From NCBI GenBank assembly GCA_003116995.1, contig BDSL01000020.1:1-64000 (forward strand): a stretch of DNA of 64,000 nt, given 5' to 3'. Both the position numbers and the translations under genes were made by a program. The stretch comes from Yamagishiella unicocca. Taxonomy: Eukaryota > Chlorophyta > Chlorophyceae > Chlamydomonadales > Volvocaceae. The notes beneath the pieces were generated by a model. That model saw only the letters and a list, made by a program, of their open reading frames with translations, did not search any database and was not told the origin of the DNA. Shown here piece after piece: positions 20,901 through 32,239 of the stretch; position 1 is the first letter of the stretch; every line of letters starts with the position of its first letter.

Positions 20901-23900
20901 CGCTTCCTCCCCGCCCACCCGCGTTGAGCAACGCCAAACCCCGTGCTTGAAGCCTTTCTCCCGCTAGTAGCCCCCTCCCTCTATCCTTGGTTAACCGGGT
21001 CATTACCCGCTGACCCCCGTCCGTCGTTGCCATGTCCGGACGCTCTCCCCCCCCAACCTGGGGTCCTCGGTGACTCCCCCCCAACCAACCACCCTCCGGC
21101 CCCCCCCCCCACACACACGGGTCTCCCTCGATCCCCCCCCACACACACGGGTCTCCCTCGGACCCCCCCGCCCCCCGCATACACACCTGTGTCCCTCCAC
21201 GCCTCCAGACCCCACTGCACCGACAGCCTGAACACCTCGTCCGTCTGCAGCGCGTCTCGAATGCGGGTCCAGGGGCCGCCCCCCCAGTACTTGGCCTGGC
21301 CGGGGTGGGGCATCAGCAGCGCGGCGAGCACCCGCAGCTCGCGCGGGGAGGTGCCGTACAGTGCTGACGAGGCAGTCAGGTAGGCGGTGACCCCCGGGTC
21401 GGGGTGCGCGCACTCGGGGTGGAGAGTGAGGGCGCCGCCCTCGGGGGGGATCTGGGGGGGGAGGGGGGAGGGGGGAGGGGGGAGAGGAGGGGGAAGGGGG
21501 GTCGCAAGAAACGGGGGGTGATGAGCAATGGCGGATGTGATCAGCTGGTGGCGGAGGGCGTGAGGGGTGGTGGAGGCTGTCGGGGCTGCTTCGCAGCATC
21601 CTAGTCTCCACCGCGCGAGGCAATGAGGTGGCTGCGCGTATGTGTGTGGGGGGGGGGGGGTCGAGGAAGACCCGTGGATGCCAGAAAAATGGGGGGGGAG
21701 GGGCCCCCCACCTGCAGCTCCCAGCTCGGTGCAGCTCCGTGCATGGCCGACGTGTTGCCCAGGTTGCGGCGGGGCTGCAGCAGCTCCAGACCGCGGGCGG
21801 TGCAGGTGGGGCTGTTGTAGATGCGGATGGACCACCTGGGGGGGGAGGGGGGGGCGGAGAGGGGAGGGGAAGGGGGCCAGGTGTGTGTGTATGTGTGTTT
21901 TATAAATGCTGTGTGTGCGTGTGTTAACACGCGTTTTATTGAAATTACCGGTAGGAGTGGTGTGTGTGGATTAGTCTAGGGCGTAGTACCGCTGCTCCGC
22001 TTGGAACGAGCAGCGAGACGGGGCAGCTGGGCGTCCCTTCTACTCAGACCACCACAACAAGGCTAAACCCCGCCCCCCCCCCGCCCCTAGATCTCGGATT
22101 TTATTGTATACCCCACCCCACACCCCACCCCCCGGGCCCCGGCCTTGGTTTATCGGCCGTGGATTCGCGGATTTAGGGTTTTACCCCCCGCCCCGCCCCC
22201 GGGCAAGTCTCTGCCCTCCGTTTCCTGTATCGTGTAGCCGGGTCTACTCGCCAACCGGCCCCCACCCCACTAGGTGCCCACTAGGTCCTCGAAACCCCAC
22301 TTGGTGCCCGCCGACCATGCGCCAACTATCCTGTCCTTTTCGCGCCAACGGTTTTTATGCCCCCCCCCCCACCCCGCCGCCACTTCCCCCCCCCACCCCG
22401 GATTTATCCTATACCCCCCACCGCCACCACCACCCCGCCGCCACTCACTTCCACGTCGCCATCTCCCGCTCCATGATGCCGTACGCCCAGGCCACGCTGG
22501 CCTGCACCAGCTGCCTGCCTAGCACCCCCGCCGTGGCGTCCTTCCACGCCTGGTAGTCCACCAGCGGCACCAGCGCCAGCACCCGGTCCTCGGGCAGGAA
22601 GGCGCGTGCGCTCTGGATCTGAGGGGGGGCAGCGAGCATGTGCGTTCGGTGTCACTCCGAGAAGCACTCCGAGAAGCGGAAGCGAACATCCGATGTAACA
22701 AGTCCCGTCCGGACGGCGGGTACCCCCGACACCGCGTCCTGGTGTTGCCGCTCCTCCGCCACCACACCACTCCCCCTCCCTGCCAGCCACCCACCGAGCC
22801 CGGCCACCGCCTTCCTTTGCTAGCATTTCCCCTTGCCTCTCCGCTGGTGCCGTGTCCACTGCTTTCCTCGCTTCGCTTCGCTACCCCTGCCCCACCCGCC
22901 CACCCATTTTCTGGCATCCACGGGTCTTCCTCGAAACCCACCCGCCTCCCTTCCCTGCTTGCCTCCTTCTCGTCCCCCCGCCCCCACTTCTCGCCCGGTG
23001 TGTCGAAACGTATGCTAAGCGGTTTCCTTCTCCACTGCCGACCCGCGAATTTCCTCCCATACCCTCCTTCTCGCCCCTCCTTCCCTCCTCCAACGGGTTT
23101 CCCCCTCAAAGCCCCTCCCTCCCCGGCTCTCCAACTTCCTCCGCGGTTCCGGAGCACGGTTTCCCCCCCGCCGCCCCTTCCCCGCCCCGCCCTGCCTGGT
23201 GGTTGTTGAGCACCACGAAGGCTCTGCGCGCGGGCGTGTCCGCCCGCTTGACGTCATTGACTAAGCCGTTTCGGTCCATGGTGATCCACATGAGGTCCTT
23301 GGAGATCATGGCCAGGTAGGCGATGGCGTCCGAGCGCCGCTCGCGGAGGACGCTGCGGAGGGGGGGTTCGAGGGGACGCGGTTGCATAGGGCGGGGGAGA
23401 GAGAAGACGCGGTTGCATAGGGCGGGGGGCGAGAAGACCCGGTTACATAGGGGGGGGCGAGAAGATCCGGTTACATAGGGGGGGGGAGAAGATCCGGTTA
23501 CATGGGGGGGGAGAAGATCCGGTTACATAGGGGGGGGGAGAAGATCCGGTTACATAGGAGGGGGCGCGAGAAGATCCGGTTACAGGACATAGGAAACGGA
23601 GGGCAAAACATAACTGGAGGATGCTGCGGTGTGAGGTTCCGGGCGGAGGGGGCCCGCTCCGGGGTGGAGGGTTGAGGGGTGGGTGGGCGAGGAACCGCGT
23701 GGGTCGGCGCATAGGGGGGGCCGGATGGGTGAGTTGGGGGTTTCGTCGCTGATCAGGCACTGAGCAATGTACGCCGTACGACCGCGCCGTGCGGGTGGGT
23801 CTGTAAGTTGTGGCGAGTGTGTGCGTGAGTGCCTCGGAGTTGCTCCCAAACGGAGTCTGTAAGTCATATGAGTAGGAGTATGAGTGTCTAGGCCGGCTCG

Positions 23901-26900
23901 ATGCCGATCGCGGGCAGATACGCTGTCCCAAACGAAAAGGAGGAGACGGACGACGTGGGGGCATTGTATGTGTATCTATGTGTGTCTATGTGTGTGTTTC
24001 GTGTTTCGTGTTCGTGTGTGCTTCGTGTTTGTTTTCGTGTGTGTAGACACGCGGCGGCACGCTGGCACACACCGAATGACACCGGTGTAGTCCCCCTCGT
24101 AGTAGTCGTTGAGCGCCTCGTCTCCGAACTTGAGGTACAGCGCCCCCAGGTCCGGGTGGCTGTTCCAGGCATTGAACTCGGGCCAGTCAACCACGTAGAT
24201 GCTCTGATACGAGTTGACCTCGCCTGTGGGGGGGGGGGCGGGGAGGGGGGGCGGGGAGGGGGGGCGGGGAGGGAGCGGAGGGCGGGGTTTGAGAGGAAAC
24301 CGGTGGGTCGCTGCAGTTTGTTCCTTTGGAAGCATCGCATCGCCCTTACGTGACGTCTTACGAGGGAAAAGGAAGGAACAGCCTCGCACGAGCCCAGGGC
24401 CCCCCCTGCCGCGCGCGCGTCCAGGTGTCCGAAGCCTATGCACCAGCTACACTTCCCATGTCGAGTAACCGGTCATTTTCTGTACCCCCCCCCTGCCGCG
24501 TCATGCGGCAACTATCCTGTCCTTTTCGCGTCAATGTTTTTCACGCCCCTCTCCCTTGCCGCGTGGGGACCGCGGCGCGTCGAGGTGGTGGTGGTGGTGG
24601 TGGTGGTGGTGGTGGTGGTGACAGCACCGTCAGAGGAAGGACGGAGTGGAGTGGGGGGGCAGTTACACCCCCCGCTTCCTCCCGCAGATGCCGAGCCGGC
24701 CCTGACCGGCCACCGCAGCCGCTAGTCCTGAGCACCCCCCACCCCCCAACACACAGATACACACACCACCACCACCACTACCACCACCACTGGTGTCCCA
24801 AACGGTTTCCTCCTCGGCCTCCTTGTCCACGGGCTTTCCTCACACCCCACACGCACCCCACACGCACAGGCCTCCTATCCAGGTATCCTATCCAACTTGG
24901 GTTTCTAACCCGGCTTTTACGCCACACCCTTCAGGCCTCAATCAATCCACCGGTTTCCTTCCCTCCCCCCCCCCACCCGCAGCCCCCGCAGCCCCCCACC
25001 CCAGTTCTCCAGCACACATCTCCAAACGTCTTTTCTAAACGGTTTTCTCTCGCATCCACGTGTCTTCCTCGAAAAGGCCCCCACCCCGCGCTACCCACTC
25101 CCTCACCCTTGCCCTTCAGCGGCCACACGGTGAGGTCCTGAGCCGCCACCGCCTCCTGGATGGTCCACACTCGGCGCATGTACGAGTGGTTCACAAGCAG
25201 CGCCTTCACGGCGGAACGGGACAGGAAGCGGGCGCCACCTGCAACCGCAGGGACGCGAGGGCGGCATCAAGACCGGTTACGCGACACGGATAGGGTAGCT
25301 GGCGCATGGGGGGCGCGGGGGCCGCGTAGGGAAGGGGAGGGACGGGGGCAGGGGGGCATTGTGGACCGAGAGCGAGTAGGCAGGGGTGGGCGGGTGGGCG
25401 GGGGAGGAAACCCGTTCACACGACATAGGAGACGGAGGCGAAGAACGTGAGGGTGTGTTTTAAGTATGCTGAGCTGAGCCGAGTGTGTGTGTGTGTGTTT
25501 TGGGAGAAGCCACCGTGGACCGAGAGCGAGTTGGCGGATGATGGGGGTGGCGGGGGCCAGCAAGGAAACCCCTGCGGGGGGAAGACGGGGCGCAACGTGG
25601 AGCACCCAGGGGCTGAACCCGACTCCGTGGGTTGGGGGGCCGGGAGGGGTGGCATACAGACTGGTTGCACGACATGGGTCTAATAGCTGGCGCATTGCTG
25701 GCGCCGGGAGGGGGGGCCGGGGGCGGGCGGCGAGCATACCCGGTTACACGATATTGTAAGCAGGGGGCAGAACCTAGCCGGCGAGTGGAATGGCTTTCGG
25801 ACACACGCGCTTGAGTGTGCATGCTGCCAAGAGGATTTGGGTTGCCTCTGTGGCGACATGTGGGCCCCAGGGGGTTTGTAAAAACCGTTTTTCGCGACGG
25901 GACAGGATAGTTGGATGGCGCATTGTCGTCGGACACGGGGAGGATACGACGGGGGCACAGCGCTGACGCAGCCGCAACCACCGGCAGGCGCAGCGCAGCG
26001 CGGCGCGGCGCAGCGCGGCGCTGGATTCGTTGGTGGTTGGCGGTTGACTCACGGTAACTGTCCATCTCGTCGTTGTATTGCTTGACGATGGCGCGCGCGT
26101 CCTGGGCGGGAGGAGGTGGCAGGCAGGCGCGATGTTCCAGCAAACACACGGAGGCGGAGGGGCAGGGGGTGTGGGGTAGGCGGGTGGGCTCGAAGAGGCA
26201 GGTGGCAGGCGTGCCGCGCACGCACCGGGTGGTGGTAATGGAAGAAACCGTCGCCGACCCAGCCCCCAAGGCTGTCCCAAGGCTGTTCTAGCATGCTCGT
26301 GGCAGCCCCAGCTACGGTAAAAAAAGCTAACCCCGGGCTGCAGCTCACTGCCTCAAACCGACTTACTTCCAAAAAGTAGTGACGCAACGTCGGTTGCAAT
26401 GTGTGGTATCCCGCAAGCCCCGTCCAACCAAAACAGCGTGTGTGGCAAAGCAGACGCCACGTGATGTGCAGTTGATTTACGTTCCGCACAGTTTCGCGGC
26501 TTAGCGCGAGTTTAAATTGCCGTACAGCCACGGTACAAACTACCACAAACCACCACAAACAAACAAAACCACACACTCACACTCTTGCGACACCCACCTG
26601 GGCGTTCATGATGCGGCCCGAGATGTAGTCCACCACCGGTGCGATCAACAAGAACACCTGGACGGGCCGGGGGGGAGAAGGCGGCAGCGAGGGGTCCGTG
26701 AGGACAGCCCGGCAGCAGCGAGCGAGGGAGGGGGACGGGCCGGGCGGCAGGGGGAAATTAGGGGGTAAGGCCTGACGGGTGGCGCGGGTGGAGCGGAGAC
26801 ACGCACTTAACACCGGCGCGACAAATGAAACACACGGGTGGCGACAAGACAGCGGGCGGCGACAGCGGCAGCGGCGACAGCGGCGGCGGCGGCAGCGGCG

Positions 26901-28762
26901 GTAGTGACAGCGACAGCGGCGGTAGTGATAGCGACAGCGGCGGCGGCGACAGCGGCGACAGCGACAGCGGCAGCGGCGACAGCGACAGCGGCAGCGGCGA
27001 CAGCGACAGCGGCGGCGGCGGCGGCGGCGACAGCGGCAGCGGCGACCCGCACCTTGCCACTGCGGTAGATGGCGGGGCTGTCCTTGATGTGACCCATCTT
27101 CTCCTCCAGGTCGGCATCCTGCGGGGTCCGGCAGGAGGGGATGTGCCGTACGGTTGCGCCGCGCGCTTGTGCCGTACCACCATGACGATGGCGCCAAGCA
27201 GGCCAGCAGGCCAGCCGGCAGGCGGCGCATGTGCGGAGGTGGTCATGCTCAGAAGCAGGAGCAGGAGCGGCGGCGGGTGGCGAGCAGGCGGCCCAGCCGT
27301 GCTGCAGTCCCGGCGGGGGAGTGTGGGGGGAAGCCCCCCGTGGGTCGGACCCCGTGCCGCCCCGCAGCGGAGTGAGGTGGCGAAGAGGGGGGCGCGGTGC
27401 GACACGTCCGTGGGTGGGGCTGTGGGAGCTGCAACTGCGGACAGCCCTCACCCCACGGCCAGTGCGCCAGCTATTACACCTATGTCGTGTAACCGGTCTT
27501 CATGCCACCTGCCCCTCGCGGCCACTCTGTGACTCCACTCTGCGACCGACCCTCCCGTGCGGGTTGCCTCGCTGTCCGCCCCCCCCCCCTTCTTGGTGGG
27601 CACCCCCCTCTCTCGGGGAGCCCTGTGCAACCTTCACCGGGGAGCCGCCCCGCTACTGGGCCTGGGACGCAAGCCCCCCACCCCTCGGGTCTTTTTTTAC
27701 ACACACACCCCTGTCGGTTAACCGGGTTTTCTCGCTACTCTCCTCGTACAACCCTACGGGTTGCCTCTCAGCCCCTCCTTCACCCCTTCCGTTCCCCCAC
27801 TCCGCCTTCCTCGCCCCTTGACACCCCTCCTCCTGGACTCGCCACCACCCACCCGCCCACCTGAGGCACACACATCTGGTCCACCCACGCGTACTTTGCG
27901 GCTCCGTGGCTGTGAATCCACAGCAGCCAGGCGGCAACCTGCTCGCCGGCATCACCGCGCGGAGGCCAGGGGAGGGCAGGGCAGGAGATGGCGGGGGTTG
28001 CGAGGAAAACCCGTGCAGGACGAAAAACACCGTTTGGGACATATGTTTGGGAGGGTGGGGACGGCGGGGGAGGTCAGGGGAGGGCGGGGATGGGAAGGGG
28101 AGGCGAAGGGAAGGTGACCCGGGCACACAGCGCTGGATGTAACCAGAGGCCGCAGGGGGAAACGGGAGCCAGGGGGAAGGAAGGGCAGGAGGGCAGGGGG
28201 GATGGGGGAGGGTCAGGGGGATTCTTGGCGCACATACAATGCGCGGGTGAGCGCACCTCGATTTGCAGGGCGTGGCCGTCCGCAAGCGACCAGTCGACGG
28301 CCGTCGGGCCGTCGCGCAGCTCGTGGACCGCATATCCCTCCTTGCCACAGTCGGTAACCCACGTCTTGTAGTCCTTGACGTTCTCGCTGTGGCCTCGAAT
28401 ACGCCAGCGGTAGGAGAGCACGGCGGCGTCCTAGGAGAGAAGTCAGGAGGGTTTGGAGCGGTGACAGGGAGAAGACGTGGAGGCGGGCAGGGGTGAACGA
28501 CCGGTCCGAGCGTTTGTGCCTTACTTCTCTAATCTAATTGAATTAAGGGAATACTATTGTCGATGGAAAGGTAAGGCGTCTTACCGACGCGGAGAGTTCG
28601 GTCCTTTTCGAAAGCAAGGCGACACACCTCTTCTGGCTGGCTTGTAAACTCACACCATTTGTGTTGCCATGCATCTAACTGATATGGAGGTTTACTGCTC
28701 CCTTCATCCCGCAGCTCGGTTAGAATGGCTGGAACGTCCGCGACCCTTAGATATCTCGGCAT
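17959..28762 (-). CDS. HET-like domain protein, 14 or more exons
   Basis: Exons (minus): 28762-28585 (end uncertain), 28430-28257, 27938-27861, 27118-27053, 26657-26598, 26101-26053, 25238-25107, 24223-24083, 23352-23196, 22618-22449, 21835-21712, 21451-21187, 20639-20521, 18612-17959. From exon 2 to 8 and 9 to 14 all junctions are phase-consistent. HET-family signatures occur in order: AVLSYRW (exon 2), KYAWVDQMCVPQ (exon 3), a VFLLIAPVVDY strand (exon 5), RRVWTIQEAV (exon 7), and EDRVLALVPL (exon 10), which corresponds to the 'DPRDKVYALLGL' element seen after HET domains. The last exon has a helical start (VDVSSHLLPALLEGL) and then a low-complexity tail with many RPPSA repeats. HET proteins are best known from fungal non-self recognition; function here is unknown. 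Oddities: the exon 1/2 and exon 8/9 joins break phase, and intron 9 appears to use a GC donor. An upstream exon at 29950-29679 may belong to it. Confidence 0.8.
18660..18725 (+). repeat. Dispersed intron repeat module (HET intron 13)
   Basis: A plus-oriented tcgaggaagac...gccgtttaggacagacg copy, antisense to the HET-like gene, close to the acceptor of the last exon. Another module (acacgac-type) follows to about 18810. Confidence 0.75.
20146..20388 (-). repeat. Long intron-repeat copy 2 (HET intron 13)
   Basis: Partner of 7490-7732: about 240 bp nearly identical and in the same (sense) orientation relative to its host gene, but inside the large intron 20520-18613 and not touching a splice site. 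The differences are point changes and single-base indels such as gcgcggggt versus gcggcgggg. Confidence 0.9.
23380..23592 (+). repeat. Tandem array of an intron-repeat submodule
   Basis: About eight copies of a 22-30-bp unit (gagaagatccggttacatag plus a variable G run) in the intron between HET exons 8 and 9. The unit is the same 'ggttacacgacatagg' sequence found as single copies in many introns here, so this is a local amplification. The last copy runs into acataggaaacggagggc, the usual continuation of the module. Confidence 0.85.
24586..24622. repeat. GGT trinucleotide run
   Basis: A pure GGT run of about twelve units in HET-like intron 7. Confidence 0.9.
26845..27052. repeat. Imperfect GCGGCGACA array in HET-like intron 4
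   Basis: Six- to fifteen-base imperfect repeats of gcggcgacag and gcggcagc that abut the 5' splice site of the intron following the exon 27118-27053. In the plus direction they read as Ser/Gly/Asp repeats, which I treat as non-coding. Confidence 0.85.
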
Positions 28763-29213
28763 TATATACGGTACAGAGGAATGCTATGCGGCTACGACCC
28801 TTTGCTACAGTTCATGACGAATGGCGAACAGAAGCGATTGAAGCGGCCAACATTCTTTGTCTTCCAGTGCCGTACGGCGTTGAGGCGGGAACGCGCAAAC
28901 GAACGCCGAACAGCACTGGCCATTCCGAGCGTGCATTCGGCCTCCCACATTGAACGGGCAGCAGCCGGATAGAAAGTACAATCTGCAATAGCGAGCGCAG
29001 ACGTATCTATTGCCTGCAATGCGCAATAAGCAAGGCCAACTGCGCAATTGGCCGATAGACTAGCGACAACAACTAACCACAGTGCCGTACACCACCCACA
29101 CGTATGCCACGCCGCGGTTGCAATCGCCCACTCCCTGTACAGCCAGAGGGTGGGCATGAGGCACTAATCCACTTATCCGGCGGTCACAGCGGATAAGTCA
29201 TTTTCTAATCCAA

Positions 29214-29602
29214 GGGCGGTTTTTAATACGCAGGGCAGCGATCTTAATAAGCCGGGGCCGCCGTTCCAATACTCAGGTCAGCAATCCCAATACGCCGGGG
29301 CCGCCGTTCCAATACTCAGGGCAGCAATCCCAATACGCCGGGGCCGCCGTTCCAATACGCAGGTTGCTAATCCCAGTACGCCGGGGCGCGGTTTCCAATA
29401 CGCAGGTTGCTAATCCCAGTACGCCGGGGCGCGGTTTCCAATACGCAGGTTGCTAATCCCAGTACGCCGGGGCGCGGTTTCCAATACGCAGCTTGCTAAT
29501 CCTAATACGCTGGGGCGCGGTTTCCAATACGCAGGTTGCTAATCCCAGTACGCCGGGGCGCGGTTTCCAATACGCAGCTTGCTAATCCTAATACGCCACC
29601 GT
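29214..29602. repeat. 43-bp tandem array
   Basis: About nine copies of a 43-bp unit whose core is ccaatacgcaggttgctaat followed by cccagtacgccggggcgcgg. The left copies are more divergent (ctcaggtcagcaatccc variants), the right ones nearly identical. It lies upstream of exon 1 of the HET-like gene, or inside its first intron if the upstream exon is real. Confidence 0.9.
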
Positions 29603-29678
29603 GACCGACGCCTAAACTAATCCAGGGGGGATGCCCACCCTCTGGTACAGCTGCCTATGAAGGGACGCGCTGGCTCAC

Positions 29679-29950
29679 CTTTCGCCGTCCTCCACCAAAA
29701 CATGTTGGTCCATCTTGGGCGACAGTGCCGGTGCTTTCGTGTAGCCGTGTTTCCTTGCTTTCCAACGCGGCGCAGCGTATACCCGGGACGTTAGGCCAAT
29801 TCGCTGGGTGTCCAAGAAATCAGCAATAAGGCTCGTAGTTGCGGTTATGATCTGTTTGCGGGCTACGGCGGCCTTGGGGTCGGTGGGGGGCAGGGCCAGC
29901 CCTCCGGTTTTGAGCTGGTCTCCAGACACGACTTCCCCATGGTAATTCAC
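29679..29950 (-). CDS. Candidate upstream exon (possible 5' end of the HET-like gene)
   Basis: An open frame begins MNYHGEVVSGDQ and has a protein-like, low-repeat composition (KQIITATTSLIADFLDTQR, then KHGYTKAPALSPKMDQHV). It ends with GAAAG followed by GTGAGCC, a good 5' splice site in phase 2. The next possible acceptor (TATCTAAG at about 28745) would rejoin the exon-1 frame of the HET-like gene at its RVADVPAIL segment in phase. It could equally be an independent small gene or chance. No known domain seen. Confidence 0.35.
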
Positions 29951-30600
29951 TGTCGCCCTAGCTCACACATTCAACGAGATATCGATTACAGACATGCAGC
30001 AAAGCCATGCGCGCGATATCATCGTCATGCCCGACTTCGACGCCGCCGTGCATTTAGAACCCGCGCGTACGACGGCACGAACTGAAACACGGTCCTGGCG
30101 TTGTGACGCAGCGCATGATAGTAATACCTGGTACAGTGGGGCCCCAGACCCTAAGGCAGAGCGCGATTGACACAGCGCGAGACTTTAGCCTCAGCTCGGT
30201 GTTCGGTTGATAGCTGGCAGCATTGAATCGGGGTTGGTGCGGAAGGGCGTGCCACGATGTTAGTGTCGTACATACTCGTACATCGTCGTACATGCATGGA
30301 TGTGACGACGGTCTCCGCAGCTCCGCTTGCGACACCTGACCGGATTGTGGTTTCATCCTAGCTCCGCAGCGCGCAGAGGCCTACCCGCTTCGTATCCGGT
30401 AGCCGCCAGCTATGATGACGTAATGCGCGTTGGGCACAGTTAACCACGAGCTAGCGGCAGCTAGTCGAGACTGGTTGAGATGGCCTCTGTGTGCAGTGGG
30501 TGCCAGGGGTCCCCGAGCCGGTATTGTGTCGTGACACCAGTCGTGACATATCGGTGTAACGACGAAGATGAAATACAGTGCCCGAAACAATGTATTTGTT

Positions 30601-30700
30601 ACTGATAAGATGTTACGGTGTCCTCAAGCCCCGGCGGACTCAGGACAAGGAGACGGGCCCAAGTCCGTGGCCTCACCAAGTCACCATGTGAGTGTGTCTG
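30601..30700 (+). repeat. Dispersed repeat related to 2425-2515 and 3110-3000
   Basis: Shares the actgata start, the gtcctcaagccccgg and ctcaggacaagg blocks, and the cctcacca end with the inverted pair near 2.4-3.1 kb. Copies are diverged. Type of element not recognised. Confidence 0.5.
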
Positions 30701-32239
30701 CAGCTGAGAAACGAGAAAGGCAAGAACGTGAGGAGGAGGATTCCCGCGCACGTGTTGTCTCATGACAGGGCTCTTCCAAGCTTGAAGCATGCCAATCCGG
30801 GCATCACAATAGACACGGCTTTTATTACAAAGCAGTAGCTTAGCAAACATGCCATGCTGGTCGCGCCCTTTAAAACCGAGAGACGCATTGAAGATAGTTT
30901 AATAGCTTCAAAACTTGCGACGTACCAGCCGCAATTTGATCCTCAGATCCAGCACATATATGTAGAGTATGGGCGCAGTGCGTGCAGCAGATTATAAGGG
31001 ATTCGCCACTGATAGCAGGAAGTCTGCAAAGCCGGGGGCCAAAGGGTACGGCATCTTTCACCAGCATCTGTACGAGATTTGTACGCCGTCCCCCGCAACG
31101 GCCCACACTGACGAGACATTGGCGCTGCCGTCATAACTGCAGTACACCATCATCACCTGCTCTAAACATTTTAAACACGTAACTGCAAGACAGCACACCC
31201 GCCGCATGTGTGCGTATGAGCCGAACGCTCAGCGACCAGTATTGATGCCACCAGTACTACCTGCCTGCCGCCAGCGGCTACATCTAATGATACCACCCGC
31301 CTCTCACACCACGGTACCACAGTAGTTAGCAACGCCAGCCTCTCCACAGGAGAGGCGACAGCCAAACGTCACGGGCCGCCACATCATCACGCCTACTTGG
31401 GAGGAGCCTGCAGACCCCGTTGCGCCCGGTCTTCAAATGCCAGCTTTTTTGTTTCGATTAGAGATACAACGCACACGCGTTCCGCGGAAGCAGACGCCGT
31501 AGATGTGCGACCACGGCCGCTTGCCGCCGCTGCCAAGCCAAACATGCGCATGCGATGGCTGCTGCACCCCAAAGCCACAGTGCCTAGCACGCGTGCCCCC
31601 GGCGGAGCAGGTCGGCGCATTCGGAACCCATGGTAGAGGCCGACGTGGCTGTCCCTGCCTCTCCAAATTGCTGCACAGGGCGTATATACAGGGAGAAGCC
31701 CGTGATGTTTGGCGGCATACTCCTCTATAGAACAAGGAAACCGCATCGCTAATGCCCACAGGGCGGCAACAAATCCCGAAGCCCACCGATGTACCTCCAG
31801 GCCGTGCGCCAGCCACGCCATCAAAAGCGTACCGCGTGGCTCCTGTTCCCCCACTCGAGATACAAATCCCGCGTTAAACAAGACAAGATCCGCCTGCCCT
31901 CCATCTGCTTCACCGACCGATAGCAGGACGCGCGCAGATGGGACGGCCACCTGCACTCATCAAGAGTTAATGCTGAGCAAGAAATTACACTACCGAAAGA
32001 GATGATAAGCACTGAAATCGGTGGTCGTTCAAGAATGAAGCTGGTCCCCGGTACCGCCGGCTGCTGCTGCTGCTAATAACTGGCTCTGGACGTCGTCAGC
32101 CCAGCCAAACCTGCACCCGCGCCCACCTAATGCTGCACTGCGCCGAGTCCCCGCGCCTTCGCGCTCCCTTTCTGCCTCGCCTGCTGTGCTGCCGTGCTAA
32201 TGAATGCCCGCGCCGCGCCGCGCCCCGCGCGCGAAGGTC
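30701..32239. other. Mostly unassigned; one weak open frame (31956-31393, minus)
   Basis: A 187-codon minus-strand frame from 31956 begins MQVAVPSARVLLSVGEADGG and has no recognisable domain or codon signature; I give it little weight. A minus-strand TGTAA at 31989-31985, about 250 bp past the stop of the golgin-like frame, is a plausible poly(A) signal for that gene. I see nothing else. Confidence 0.3.

Noticed and set aside
26825..27532. Ser/Gly/Asp-rich plus-strand frame
   Set aside because: Lies over HET-like exon 4 and the GCGGCGACA array in its intron; repeat artefact.
29214..29602. 43-bp array considered as a CRISPR array
   Set aside because: Units are directly adjacent, with no unique spacers, in a eukaryotic nuclear context. 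The same holds for the 26-bp array at 45031-45350.
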